A stretch of DNA of 64,000 nucleotides from Phallusia mammillata (Eukaryota; Chordata; Ascidiacea; Phlebobranchia; Ascidiidae). This document shows positions 24,201-34,565 of this stretch, piece after piece. The position numbers were made by a program, and so were the translations under genes. Location: NCBI GenBank assembly GCA_003260075.1, contig QLIY01000743.1:1-64000 (forward strand), in the 5' to 3' direction. Below the pieces are notes generated by a model. It was not told where the DNA came from. It was given only the letters and a program-made list of their open reading frames with translations, and did not search any database. Each line of letters starts with the position of its first letter. The stretch's first letter is position 1.

Positions 24201-27200
24201 CGACCTGGTCCAACTGGTGAGCGTGGAGACGAAGGTGAGCCTGGACCTGAGGGTGCCCCTGGCCGCGACGGATCCTTTGGGCCCAAGGTACGTTGCTTTA
24301 TGCTAAAATTGCACACTTTGAAAGCTGTGCCTATTTATTGAGGTTAAGGGTAAATCGCGCTACCTCTAAGAAAGTGATTTGTGCAAATTTCTCTTGTGTT
24401 CTTGTGTTCGCCGATTAGTGCATAAGGTTGTTCAATAGGTCCATGAATACAAAAAAACAAACATTAAAGGAATTCACATATGTGCTAAATTTATCCAAGG
24501 TGTCCGTTGCTGCAAAGAGATTACAAATCACTATTTAATCGATAGTTTTTAAAAAAAATGAATTAATTATGAAACCCAAATTTTATTAAGCACTCGTCAT
24601 GTACACTACAAGTACAAACATGGGACAAAAAATAAACGTAATATTTTTCCACCCAGGGTGACGACGGTGATATTGGACCTCCAGGACCCACAGGTGTGTC
24701 AGGAATGCCCGGACCGCCTGGTCTACCTGGTATTGAAGGAAAGAGCGGAGCAAGAGGCGAACCTGGACCCTCAGGAGTACAAGGACCCCCTGGAGTTGAA
24801 GGAGGCCGTGGGATGCCTGTAAGTTCTACTGCCTGTTAAAAGCAGTTCTACTGCCTGCTAAGTTCTACTGCCTGTAAATCATGTATAAACTACTACTAAG
24901 GATTTTTGCGAATCTTTGTGCCACCAATTTGTAACCTACATATAGTTATGAAATTGCTTACCTCTATTACAAGTTGACTGCTACATATGATGTTTTTTCA
25001 ATGCAAAAAAATCAGTCGCTATGAGGCGAACTCCAGGCCTAGCGTCTTTCTAACGGATTTCCTTAGAATCAGTTGATCGTCAGCTTACTCTGTTTAAAGC
25101 TAATAATTGAAATATTCATGAATCTAATAAAATGTCTATGTTCATATTTTCAAAAGACATGATTATCTTTGTTTACGTTTTGAAAGAACTTGTACGTTTT
25201 TTCAATTACTTTTTATTATAAGCCTTAAACTAACGAAAACTGTTATTTGCTTGTACAGGGATCTCCAGGTGGACCCGGAGATAAAGGAGAGGAAGGCGGC
25301 CCTGGTCCTCGGGTAAGAAAAAAAGCCATTTGCTCTTAAAATCTGCCTACTATGAATAGCCTGTACTACAGAATATTGTAACCTCGAAGCGTTTTAAACC
25401 GTCGGTATTCTAGCTCAAAATCTTATTAGACAGCTAATATCTTGCATAAAATTTTAGCTGGGAATGTATTCCGTTTTGGCATATTTTTGTGTTACTTCTG
25501 TTTTTTGAAACCTAAAAATTGCTAAAACTGGTGCTAGTGTGTTTCTGTGGATGTGTTCTGGCCTATAGGTAAATGGAATCAGTTCTAATATCCATTGTTT
25601 ACTTGACAGGGTAACAAAGGTCATCGCGGGTTCAGCGGAATTTCCGGACTTCCTGGACCTCCTGTAAGTCAACATACCCTTTTATTGTTACTTTTATTTG
25701 TTTATTAAGTATTACCGCTAAACACAAAAAAGTAGTCATTATGAAAAATATATGCTTTATGCTACTTTGGCATTTCTGTTCTCATGTATAAAGTGACTAC
25801 AATATCATGTTTAATTTGAAGTAGCAGTCGAGTTAACAGCATATTTTCTTTTTTCAAGGGCAAACCTGGCGACTCTGGCCTTACTGGACCTCCAGGACCT
25901 AGTGGTCTGCGAGTAAGTACTTTAGTTTTATGCATTTTTTAAGTCAATGAAAACTTTGTAATAAACACTAAAACTGTTGCCTAACTCGTAAACTTATAAT
26001 ATTCTGGTTAAAAACGGTCCCCTGTAAATTGGATCACAAATATTTTTTTGGAAACACTGAAATAAACTTGGTGTTTTTGCGCAGGGTAACACTGGTCCCC
26101 GAGGTCCGCCTGGCGAACCTGGTGGCACTGGTAACACTGGTCCACAAGGTCCAGCTGGTCCACGTGGTAAGAGCGGAGACGACGGTATGAAGGTAAGAAA
26201 ATCTGTTACTTCATTGTCAGTTGTCACCATGGATCGTGTATAACAAGTCTTTCTCGAGTTACTCAACAATGTTGTTCATAAAGATAGTATGCAAGCGATT
26301 GTGAAGATGCATTAGAACTGGTTAAACATTGCTTTTGTTTTGAGAAGTACTTCTACCCAAAATTGTACATTGGCTAAGGTTTTCTATATTAGTTCGTAGT
26401 TGAAGCTAATTTGTTTTGTTGTATTAAGGGACCTCCAGGAGCAATGGGACCCCCCGGCCCGCCAGGACCCCCAGGCGTAAGTACTGCTATTAAATTTGAC
26501 CTAAAATGTAAATGTATACAAAGAAGTTGTTACTATGCTGCAAAAAATTTGGTTCCAAGACTTAAATATCTTACAGCAGAACATTAACATTATTTTTCAT
26601 TTTTTTAGCGTGAAATGGACTTGTCAGCCTTCCGTGCCCCTGTTTACAGCTACAAAGGCCCCGGAACCGTCAATGACGAAGCTGTCAACGACGATGCGTC
26701 TATTGAACGTGGCAATGAGGTAAGGCTTGCTACAAAAAATCTATAAGGTCAAATAATAAAATACATAATGCGTCCACAACAATATGTTGTATTTGCTACC
26801 GATTAAAATTCGATACTTAATCGTAATTGGGTAACTGATGGACTCAAAAGTGCAGCCAAGTGTGAAAAAACGGTAACGATATATACTAAAGTTCAATCAC
26901 CTGTACAAACTACTTGCCACTTTGTCTGTAAATTAATTTGTGTTTTGTTTATCTAATACAGTACAGAATACACATGTGTTTTGTGGAAGCATAACTCATA
27001 TCACCTAATAACAACTGATTCTTTACAAAACATCCTTTGGAAAAGTCTTATTTTGCTTGAATTTATACACCCTTTAAACTGGATATTTTGTTCCTGTACA
27101 AATCTTTTAAGGCTGGTCCATTCACTATTTAAAACTGTTTTGTTTCACAGATCATGCTCGCCCTGAAAGAGCTCGAATCATCCGTACAAACCATCAAGGC

Positions 27201-29432
27201 ACCAACTGGAATGGACAGAAAACAACCAGCTCGTTCCTGTTTGGATATCTTCCTGGCTGAAAGCGAACAAGGCGTCACATCCAAGAGCGGTAAGTTATAT
27301 ACCTGAAACTGCATAGTGCAAATTTCCATATTTTGGCCATTCTGTTTTGCATCTTCGCATATGTTACTCTTGTGATTGCTGTATAATGGGCCTATTTTAA
27401 AGTTTTGTTACCTTTGACAAAAACTGCACGTATATGACATATCAAAAGATTAGTCGCCGATTTTTGCTAGTCAAATATCTAAACAAGGCTTAAAGAATAC
27501 GAACGAACATGGTAAAATCTTACTGCTACATACTAGTTTAGTAAAGTTGGGCTCAAAAATGTATGTCCAACCCTATGTGTTAATTTGTTTTATGTATTTT
27601 GCAATTGATGTTTGTTACTTATCTTTTTTTGCCCATCATATACATTTTCACAGGTGTTCTAATTTAAAATTTCTACTTGAAACCTTAATTGAATTTTTTT
27701 TAAACTATCTAATGTACTTGCAGGTATTCGCTGGGTTGATCCTAACGGTGGTTGCAAGGCTGACAGCATACAGGTGTATTGCAACTTTGACACCATGGAG
27801 ACTTGCGTGTATCCGACAGAACGTCGTGTAGAGAACGGAACCCACTATATCGGCCAATCAGGCGACCACGTTTACTATGGCGAAGATATGCCGTAAGTAA
27901 CGCTTTGGAAACAAATGATAAGGATTTAAGTAGATATTAAGAAGATGGTAATGTTAACGCTGGTGAATGTTGGTAACCCTGGTTCAAGTTGGAAATGTTT
28001 ATTCTGATTCAAGTAATGTACACTTTGATTCACGCTGATCACAGTTACAACTGTCAAAGACATCGTACTGTGAATATACTGTTTAGTATTGTTGCTGTTC
28101 AAACATATTTGAACGCGCTGCAGAACAAATGATGCACAATGCGACCTGTCTAACCAACCTCAATCGTTGTTCAAACCTTTAGTAATATTTTTACCCGTAG
28201 CTTTTAATTTCAAACTAAAAAATACAAGTATAATTTACTGTTAAAACATTACGGTCAATTAATACGTGACTCTTTGCTATACAGAAACGGAAGAAAGATT
28301 ACATACGATCCAGCACGTGATGCTCGAGTGGCCCATGCCGACTACGCATCTCAGCTTACTTTCTTACGTTTGCTTACTGGAAGGGCGAAACAGGTAAGCT
28401 ATAATATCCGACTTGTACCAGCTAAATTATATGTTAAAATGCTGTAAACCTCGGTTAATCCGGACCTGTTTGGACCCAAAAATTTGCCCGGATTAACCGA
28501 TGTCGATTAGTTAAAGCCCTACCACATCACAAATATTTTGTACTTCGACTTCAAGTTTTGTCCGAATTACTGTACGTGCAAATATGTGTATTAGGGCACA
28601 ATTAAAATTCATGATTTTAATTATATTACCCAAAATATGAGAAATTATTAACCGTGCTTCAAACATTTTTTAAACAAAATTTGAATGTGACACTGACATT
28701 GTTCTTTTATTACGTCACACAGAAAGTGACGTTGTTCTGTCGCAACGTGATTATGTACAGCGACGAAAACGGCCGCACAGATCGGGCTGTCAAGTTCCGA
28801 GGTTTCGGCAACGCTGAATTCTCGGCCGAAGCAGAAGAAGAACGTAACCAATACCGGGTCATTGAAGACACCTGCGCGGTACGTTAAAGTTTGATTTTGC
28901 GACATGTATTTGGGGAAATCAATAAATCGCAGCCGCTACGACTGAATAACATTTCTTATTTTGAAAATTAATGTCCTCAAAAAGAAGCACGTTACTGGGC
29001 ATATTTGAAGTTATTCTTTGTATTTTTTCCAAACAACTTGAATTGGTTCCATGCTTTTTTTTTAACTTTTTATGATTGATAAATTTTCATTCCGAAAATG
29101 AAAAAGTGGGAATCCACTATCTAAAATAAAATCAACATAAAAATCGAGGAGCAAAAGTTTATGAAATATCAAAAAATTAGAGTAAATTAACCTAGCAAAT
29201 TTTGGGTCGCGCAGCTTTGCAATGTCGATGTTTGCAGTGTTTAAGGACTTATTTGTCTAACTCGTAATATTCCTTACAGTCGAGCGGACATCAATGGGCC
29301 AAGACAGTGATCGAATACGACACCACGTTGGTCGGACGAATGCCAATCACCGATTTTGCGATCGCCGATGCCGGCGCACAAGATCAGGAGTTCGGCGCCG
29401 AATTCGGCCCGGTCTGCTTCCGTGGCAACTAG
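5744..29432 (+). CDS. Fibrillar procollagen alpha chain (complete gene, 55 exons)
   Basis: Encodes a secreted fibrillar collagen chain that trimerises through its C-propeptide and assembles into extracellular matrix fibrils. Domain order is signal peptide (exon 1), VWC domain (exon 2), interrupted minor Gly-X-Y helix, N-telopeptide, uninterrupted major helix, C-telopeptide and a C-propeptide ending at TAG 29430-29432. I followed GT-AG junctions through every exon and the phases stay consistent. If the poly-G-damaged exon is counted as 54 nt, the major helix runs 1,014 residues to its last GPP, the vertebrate type I length, with KGHR cross-link lysines at helix positions 87 and 930. A VWC-bearing N-propeptide is typical of clade A chains (known for the family). 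Ciona has several fibrillar collagen genes, and I cannot say which this is without alignment. Exon coordinates are in the block entries below. Confidence 0.95.
5805..9829 (+). other. Collagen intron 1 (4.0 kb)
   Basis: The largest intron of the gene. It holds a tRNA-like/SINE-like region near 6470-6850 and a duplicated block of about 110 bases (about 6607-6704 and 6715-6811) joined by a 10-base C run. Otherwise I see only short spurious frames. First introns of this size often carry enhancers, but nothing specific is visible. Confidence 0.7.
6470..6850 (+). repeat. tRNA-like (SINE-like) region with an artefactual internal duplication
   Basis: TGGTGTAATTGGTAGC near 6474 resembles a tRNA D-arm/box A, and GGTTCAAGTCC near 6814 fits the RNA polymerase III box B consensus. 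The distance between them is too long for a tRNA even after removing the duplicated block, so at best this is SINE remnants. The duplicated block carries a run of exactly ten C (6705-6714) at its junction. Confidence 0.3.
9830..10024 (+). CDS. Collagen exon 2: von Willebrand factor C domain
   Basis: 195 nt, phase 1 to phase 1. The translation carries the VWC cysteine pattern: GCEYEGQTY, then [19 protein letters not shown] and finally GHCCPQC. In clade A fibrillar collagens this exon encodes the globular part of the N-propeptide. The acceptor is TCAG before 9830 and the donor GTAATT after 10024. Confidence 0.92.
10206..10207 (+). CDS. Inferred 2-nt micro-exon (GG) completing a glycine codon
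   Basis: Exon 2 ends in phase 1 (CAA G), but the next recognisable exon (10360) must be read in phase 0 (CCA AGG GGT CAG). A pyrimidine-rich tract ending in CAG at 10203-10205 is followed by GG and then the strong donor GTAAGA at 10208. Including GG repairs the phase and supplies the glycine that makes GPR-GQK-GEK a perfect Gly-X-Y run. A competing model uses an AG at 10320-10321 with a poor pyrimidine tract and adds 13 non-collagenous residues. Confidence 0.45.
10360..11634 (+). CDS. Collagen exons 4-8: minor helix and N-telopeptide
   Basis: Exons 10360-10410, 10770-10802, 11018-11071, 11369-11458 and 11575-11634, all phase 0. They encode short Gly-X-Y runs broken by EIRYEDV and then end in [12 protein letters not shown]. 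Next comes a non-helical [17 protein letters not shown] segment resembling an N-telopeptide, with a lysine available for cross-linking. The major helix starts at the final GSP of the last exon, which aligns with the GPM start of type I collagen. The N-proteinase site is not obvious. Confidence 0.85.
11254..11294. repeat. Intronic palindrome
   Basis: A perfect 16-base palindrome, GGGAGGAATTCCTCCC (11269-11284), is flanked by TAAAACTACT and its exact complement AGTAGTTTTA; the left arm has five extra bases. It lies in a collagen intron and could be a foldback element. Confidence 0.7.
11839..26476 (+). CDS. Collagen exons 9-49: major triple helix
   Basis: Exons: 11839-11937, 12455-12508, 12886-12939, 13404-13457, 13786-13839, 14059-14157, 14285-14329, 14486-14539, 14861-14959, 15130-15174, 15300-15353, 15424-15468, 15838-15891, 16167-16220, 16349-16402, 16645-16698, 16918-17016, 17224-17277, 17596-17694, 17958-18065, 18564-18671, 19059-19202, 19526-19633, 19944-19997, 20294-20347, 20739-20792, 21171-21266 (damaged), 21724-21831, 22079-22132, 22200-22253, 22804-22903, 23277-23338, 23512-23565, 23810-23863, 24126-24287, 24657-24818, 25259-25312, 25610-25663, 25859-25912, 26085-26192, 26429-26476. 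Lengths are mostly 45, 54, 99, 108 or 162 nt and exons begin with a whole Gly codon, the fibrillar hallmark. The exceptions are 144 nt (19059) and the 100+62 pair split inside a Gly codon. KGHR motifs occur at helix residues 87 and 930. The helix ends in three GPP triplets. Confidence 0.95.
12184..12313. other. Duplicated intron segment bounded by two 10-base C runs
   Basis: Runs of exactly ten C at 12184-12193 and 12304-12313 bracket a near-copy of the intron sequence at about 11957-12050, including a shared ACTATACAGGAATTC stretch. The sequence after the second run repeats about 12075-12175. Two diverged versions of one intron appear to have been laid end to end, most likely two haplotypes. 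Confidence 0.75.
12628..12785 (+). pseudogene. Artefactual partial copy of collagen exon 10 and its donor side
   Basis: After an 11-base C run (12628-12638) the last 37 bases of exon 12455-12508 recur, with the same GTAAGT donor and about 100 bases of the downstream intron. The copy has no acceptor, so it cannot be spliced as an exon. It is best read as a haplotype duplication, not an extra exon. Confidence 0.75.
13098..13230. other. Duplicated intron block after an 11-base C run
   Basis: C run 13098-13108, followed by a near-identical repeat of about 12977-13095 (TTAGATATTTCCATCC onward, through TTCTATTACAATAAAGTG). Same join pattern as the other C runs. Confidence 0.75.
13222..13374 (+). 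repeat. Interspersed repeat, copy 1
   Basis: Shares GTAGCTGCAG, TTATTTCC, GCTTGG and a CCAAGC-containing end, in the same order and spacing, with 54314-54467 near the lectin cluster. It is a dispersed element present in a collagen intron. Superfamily not determined. Confidence 0.55.
13516..13621. repeat. Inverted repeat with hammerhead-ribozyme-like fold
   Basis: Arms of about 43 bases (ATAAGCTGCAGACAGTG... and its complement) surround a short centre. On the plus strand 13567-13618 folds as a type I hammerhead. Stem I is 7 bp (13567-13573 with 13612-13618), stem II 5 bp closing a UAU loop (13581-13593), GAAA is at 13594-13597, stem III 6 bp with a 2-nt loop (13597-13610) and a GUC cleavage triplet ends at 13611. 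The one core deviation is G in place of the invariant C at position 3 (13574), so activity is doubtful. The minus-strand arm has a similar but more degenerate core. Confidence 0.6.
21171..21266 (+). CDS. Collagen exon 35, corrupted by a 51-base poly-G run
   Basis: The exon begins GGA GAT CGG and ends GTGGAAGGACCACCTGG...GCTCCT with a good donor, but 21178-21228 is pure G. Frame is preserved, giving a meaningless poly-glycine. Non-G sequence totals 45 nt, so a normal 54-nt exon would need nine bases in place of the run. Counting it as 54 nt places the second cross-link lysine at exactly helix residue 930. Confidence 0.85.
26609..26719 (+). CDS. Collagen exon 50: C-telopeptide and C-propeptide cleavage region
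   Basis: 111 nt, phase 0. Starts [19 protein letters not shown], a C-telopeptide-like stretch with a lysine (YSYK) where type I collagen has its telopeptide cross-link lysine. The following [11 protein letters not shown] is a plausible BMP1/tolloid cleavage neighbourhood, since these proteases cut before Asp, but the exact bond is inferred. Confidence 0.85.
27151..29432 (+). CDS. Collagen exons 51-55: fibrillar C-propeptide (COLFI domain)
   Basis: Exons 27151-27289, 27724-27892, 28285-28393, 28723-28878 and 29280-29432 (TAG). The domain drives chain selection and trimer nucleation in the ER. Conserved landmarks are WVDPNGGC with the calcium-loop D-x-N pattern, [29 protein letters not shown]-like [14 protein letters not shown] and a terminal VCFRGN. 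Seven cysteines are present; the second of the usual eight is missing ([11 protein letters not shown]). The usual NIT sequon before the sixth cysteine is replaced by KVT, while an NGT sequon appears in VENGTHY. Confidence 0.95.
28441..28512. repeat. Short inverted repeat resembling pogo/Tigger-type ends
   Basis: CTCGGTTAATCCGGAC near 28450 and its partial complement CCGGATTAACCGAT near 28488 form a hairpin in the intron before exon 54. The CCTCGGTTAATCCG style resembles pogo-family termini, but no full element or target duplication was found. Confidence 0.35.
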
Positions 29433-30837
29433 CTCGATCACCAATGATGACGTCAAAAGAAGTGATGACGTCACAAACCGGGACCACCGACCCTATTTTG
29501 ACCATTCCTACCGACCATGAGTACACGGACCAGCGACAATATCGACGATTGCAGCAGAGACACTTTTTATTTTATGACGACCTTATTGAATTTGTGTGAC
29601 GACGACGACAACATTGCTTTCCATTTGTGTGCGTGTATCTAAACGTATCTGTTCGCCATGTCTTTTTTACGCCCTATCTATGTGACATACGGACGGCGCC
29701 TGTCTCACTCGTGAGCAGGGCTGGACCTTTGTGTTCATTTCCATCAGCATAGCGACCTCCCATGTTCACAGCATATCTTGTGCCCTCGCACGACCCGACC
29801 AGTATTCTTTTTTATTCTTTTTGCTTGTTTTTCTAGCGTTTAACAGCTCCTGTATTGCGCCGCCTTGTAATCTCACTTAGTATTATCATTGCAGTATTGA
29901 AATTCGCTCCGAACGTATCAGCATACACCGTTTGCGCACATGTGTTCTTTCTTGTCGCGTTCCAGCGACCTTGTCTTTTCTCCACTGTTTGGACAAAATG
30001 ATCCCAAAAGTCGCTTTTCCAGCAGTTGACCGCCCGTTTTAGTCAATTTCCGAACTGCCGATTGCATTTCGCCTTTTTTCCTGCCGAATTTTACCATCTC
30101 GCCTTCTCATTGGCCCTGAGCAGACGTTGTCAAGACTACGAACACTTACTGGCGTAACAAAAAGCCACGGTTTTTGGGTGGCGTCTCAAGGCGCCAAACG
30201 AGTCGCCACGTCCATAGGCCGATGGCTCTGTACCCAATTGTTTTTGCCACGACTTAAATGGCCATGGCGCATACCAGCACTATATGCTATCGTCATTTTC
30301 GTTGTTGGCGCTACCTGAGGGGCGGAGCCTGTACCATCACGTGATCGTTTGATTGACAACTTGCTTTGTCCATTGTAGAGGAGCGTTGTTTTGTCGGGAA
30401 ACGCCGTGATTTGCTCGATGGCTGTTGCCGCCAGCCGACCTTGCATACCGACACACACCATTCTCTCTCGAACATGTTGCGTTTTATTTTGCTTATGTAT
30501 TTCGCTTTTTAACAACGTTTGCAGTAAAATCGACAACGTCGAAACACTTTGGTGTGATAGTGCTGTTACGTTGTCAAGAACAATCTTAATTCAGACAGTT
30601 GATCGTTGCAAAAATGTCTAAGCACATGAGCCCATGTTACTTAGACTCTCAGCAGGAGATCAAACAGTTGTTTTCAAACCAAATTACAAACCACCAAAAG
30701 GATAGTGCAGTACGTTGGCCAAATATTCAAGGTTACTAAACTTGTCATATAGTGCACCTTGACAATAGCTACTTAAAACTAAAACCAAATTAGCCAACCA
30801 AAGCTTTAGAAACATGCAGCTTGTCTAGCTTTAGTCC
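29433..30837 (+). other. Collagen 3' UTR and downstream flank
   Basis: No further coding exon is visible. Two TGACGTCA palindromes lie just after the stop codon (29448-29455 and 29466-29473). The GC content stays higher than in surrounding introns to about 30500. The first AATAAA I noticed is at 31390-31395, inside the repeat region, so the transcript end is not settled. Confidence 0.5.
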
Positions 30838-30841
30838 AAAG

Positions 30842-33800
30842 GCATTCTTTCACGCGACGGCAATTAGGCTTCGGGCAAACGCGCTTTCTTGCCAATTCGC
30901 TTTTAGCGAGGCGCCGACGTGACTTGAGTCTCTTGTATTATGCTGTGCAGTAAAGTAAGCAGTTGTAGTTAGTTACCTTGCATTATTAATAGCTTGTTGG
31001 TTCTTACATAATGTTTTAAAATAGATTGTTTACTTTTCCAGTAAAAAGGTTTTATTTATGTTTGTATATCAGCTATAATCTTTATTAGTTGTTGGTGAAA
31101 TTTGCTGGGCCTGAGTTTTACTGTATCAGTGGAAGTATGCAGGTTAACTTCAGTAGTAAACGCTATAGATTTGGATTTTTGATACAAATTGTCTTTTGTT
31201 TGTTGAATAATGACCAAAAACATTATTCCAGACAAAAAAGTTATTGTGGTTTGTTTCTGTAAAATAGGTGATAGTTAAAACCGTAAACTTTTTTTAAAAA
31301 TCTCTGTTCAAGTTTGGCGCTTTATGTTAGGTGTAAGGATGAAACATCATATTTTTCTAGGCCTATACATATACTTTACGGATGTTTTTAATAAACTTTT
31401 ATACATCCATAACAAGGCAGCATAGTGTTAGGGATCATGTCTGGCTATGCTGATGAGTAATAATTGAAATAGTTGATTATTGAGCCATAACCACATTTCA
31501 AATGTTTGTTGTAAGTATATTTTATTGTAGTTAGCCGAAAGTAACTTTATCTTGGGGACAAGTTTAGTTTAGAAGCGATTCTTCAACGAGCATAACTTTA
31601 AGCAGCAGATAACCTGGCGGCCATGTTTTTGTTTTACATGTCACCACCAGTGTGATTTTAGGTCGGACATGTCGGCCGAAGTATCCCCTAGTAAATGTTG
31701 TGAATTAACCGCATGCATGTTGTGATTTTGTTCTTTGGTAATGGATGCTTTAACAGTAACAAAACCAGTTAACTTTTTGGTTTGGAAATTTTGCATTTGA
31801 TATGGCATGTACTGCACATGTGTTTCAACTAATCAGTCCAAATGCATTCTTTGACGGAACGGCAATTAGTCTTCAGGCAAACACGCTTTCTTGCCGATTC
31901 GTTTCTAAAAAAAGCGCAAACTTTCAGTCATGTCTACTGTGTGTTGTGTTGCAGTGAAGTAAGCAGTCAATGTACATGGACTAACTGATATTTCTGTTTT
32001 CGTTCTGGTGTCATAATACTGTAATCAAAAATATGTTCTTTAGTTTGACAGTTTCAAAATGTGTCATGTTTCATTTGGATATGAATGAAATGTTGGAATC
32101 GAACAACAGCTGAAGGTAGAAGTTATGTTACTACGTAAACACATTTCCGTGTTATATGCTAAGATGATAATATTGGTCATCGATGTGTGTGTGTGCTCGT
32201 TCATGATACCCGAGTGTCCTTCAATAAATGTGTACCAGTGGGAGCTTGCAGTAGGGAAGGCAGTTACAGGTTTTAGTAGCTACTTTGCTTTGTTGTTTTA
32301 AGTAAAAGCTACTCTCTCGTCTGTTGTAAAATATCATGGGATTTTTTTACGCCAACAACAACTTATACGTTCAAAAAATTAACTAAAAAAGAGCTTGTTT
32401 ATTGTATTCGCCTCACAATTCGTTGTTGTCACCACCAGTGTTTTCAACGACTTTAAATATCCGCTTTCTTTTTTGCAGTGTACTGACTCTGAAGTGAAGG
32501 AACACCAGCAACAAGATGAACTAAGCTGTGATAACGGTTGGAAGACGTTCCTGAAAAACTCGAACGATTTTCATTATTGTTGGAACGTTCAACATCAGAA
32601 GAGAGGACCAATTTTGTGAACTGGCAACAATCAACTTTGAGGTAAGATAAAGCCCACATCACATTTCTTTATTTTTGACCATTACCAAGCGTTTATGCTT
32701 TATATTGTCAGTGAAACCTAATTTTAAGCTTTTCCACTTTTTCGGTTTTTAGGATCTTAAAAAAATAACGAGATATACCTATGTTTGTGTTTTTTTATGA
32801 AATATCCTTTTTTTAAAATGGTTTCAGTCGATTTCTGGCTATTACCGTATCTCCAAACGAAACGTCGTTTAGGAATCGCAAAACCAAAATATTACACGCA
32901 AATTGTAGCCACATTCGGTACGCTTCGTTCAAAAAACAATAGCACTTGTCAAAAATTGGCTAAAAATGTAAAAACGGAAACTGTTTTGTTGCTTTGTTCC
33001 GTATTTGCAACGCTTGACTTTTCTGTTTTACATTTTTTAACGATTCCTTACTTAAAATAATTTGTAGTAGGCTATGGCTGTTTTCGGTTTTATTTTTCAT
33101 TTAAATGTTACCTGTTCTGTTGTACTGCACACGCATTTCGACCAGGGGCATTCTTTAACGCCACGGCAATTAGTCTTCAGGCAAACGCGCTTTCTTGCCG
33201 ATTCGTTCTTGGCAAAGCGCAAACGTACAATCTCATCTCCTCTGTGTTGTGTTGCAGTGCAGTAAGCAGTCATCGTGCAAGGACTTAGAACTTATGTTAA
33301 TAGTCTTAGGTATGATAATGCTGTAGTGATTGCTTATGTAACAGTTTTGAAATGTGTCGCGTTGCTTTTGGATATGGATCAGATAATATAAGTGAACAAC
33401 AGCCGAAGGTAGAATTTATATTGTTAAACCAATGTTGTTTGTTGCACACTGCGTAAAGATATTTACGTTTATTATGGCAAGACGATAATATTAGTTACAG
33501 ATTTGGTGAAATGTAGATGTTCGTGATATTCCATTTGATTCCATTATGATGTGTTTGCGTGTAGAGGCTTAGGAAAGGCTGTTTTTGGCTGAACAAGTTT
33601 TAATGAGATATTCAGCTGTGCTGTTTTAGGCATTGGCTGCTTTCTCGTCTGTTGTACATGGGATCATTTGTAATTCCAAAAAATAGTTAAAACTTGTGCG
33701 TTTTAAAAAATATCTGCCAAAAAACTTTTTTACATTTATAGGTTACCAAAACCATTTTATAAATCCGCTTTCGTTTTGCAGTTTACTGACAAAGTGGAGG

Positions 33801-34565
33801 AACACCAGCAACAAAGATCAAAGCTGTGATGACTGTTGGAAAACGTTTTTGGAGAGCTAAACAGTTTTATCTGCTTGAGCTATTGTCGTGAACATTCAAC
33901 ATCAGACAAAACCGATCTACTGTGAGGTGAGATAAAACTCCAGGCATGCATTTAATATTACATTATGACAAGCGAATTAACCGATACAATTATCCCAGAG
34001 AAGCAATGTACGCCATATTAACTTATATTTAACACAGTCTTCAGGCATTGTTCGACCACTACTTGGAATTTTGGTAGTGATGCCAGTTAAAACACGCTTA
34101 CATAACGTAATTTATACATATTTTCTCTTTTGTCGGTTTTCGGCACTTATTTAAGTGGCTTTGCGCCGAGTACCATTCTTTTAAAGTGATTATAGTCGGT
34201 TTCTGCCTTTTACCGTACCCAACTCTTTCCGACTTTAGTAAAAACACCATGGCTAAAGCGTTTTCCTAATTTTAGTTTGCGGAGCCTTAAATAATGTTTA
34301 AAATGCGCCCATTTTTAGTGAATTATAGCTGAAATATATCAAATACTGGTTTCAGTCGATTTGTGTCTTCTTGCATTTAAATGTTACATGTTCACTTGTG
34401 CTGCATACTTCTTCGATTAGCGTCAATCAAAACGCATTCTTTACCGCGAAGGCAATTAGTTTTTAGCTTTTAGGCAAAAGCGCTTTCTTGCCGATTCCGT
34501 TTTGGAAAAGCGCAAACGTGACTTAAGTTTCCCTGCATGTTGTGTTGAAGTGAAGTAAGCAGCCA
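30842..34565 (+). repeat. Four dispersed copies of a 130-bp hairpin-containing module (module A)
   Basis: Copies at 30842-30970, 31843-31975, 33148-33275 and 34434-34565, spaced 1.0-1.3 kb. Each has CATTCTTT, GGCAATTAG, CTTTCTTGCC and a terminal GTAAGCAG or TAAGCAG. In copies 3 and 4 GCGCTTT pairs with AAAGCGC around a variable loop; copy 2 keeps a shorter GCTTT/AAAGC version and copy 1 is more degraded. Whether this is a structured RNA or a mobile element is open. Confidence 0.6.

Noticed and set aside
30186-30536. 116-residue minus-strand frame downstream of collagen
   Set aside because: No domain, no splice context and overlapping frames on the other strand; probably 3' flank.
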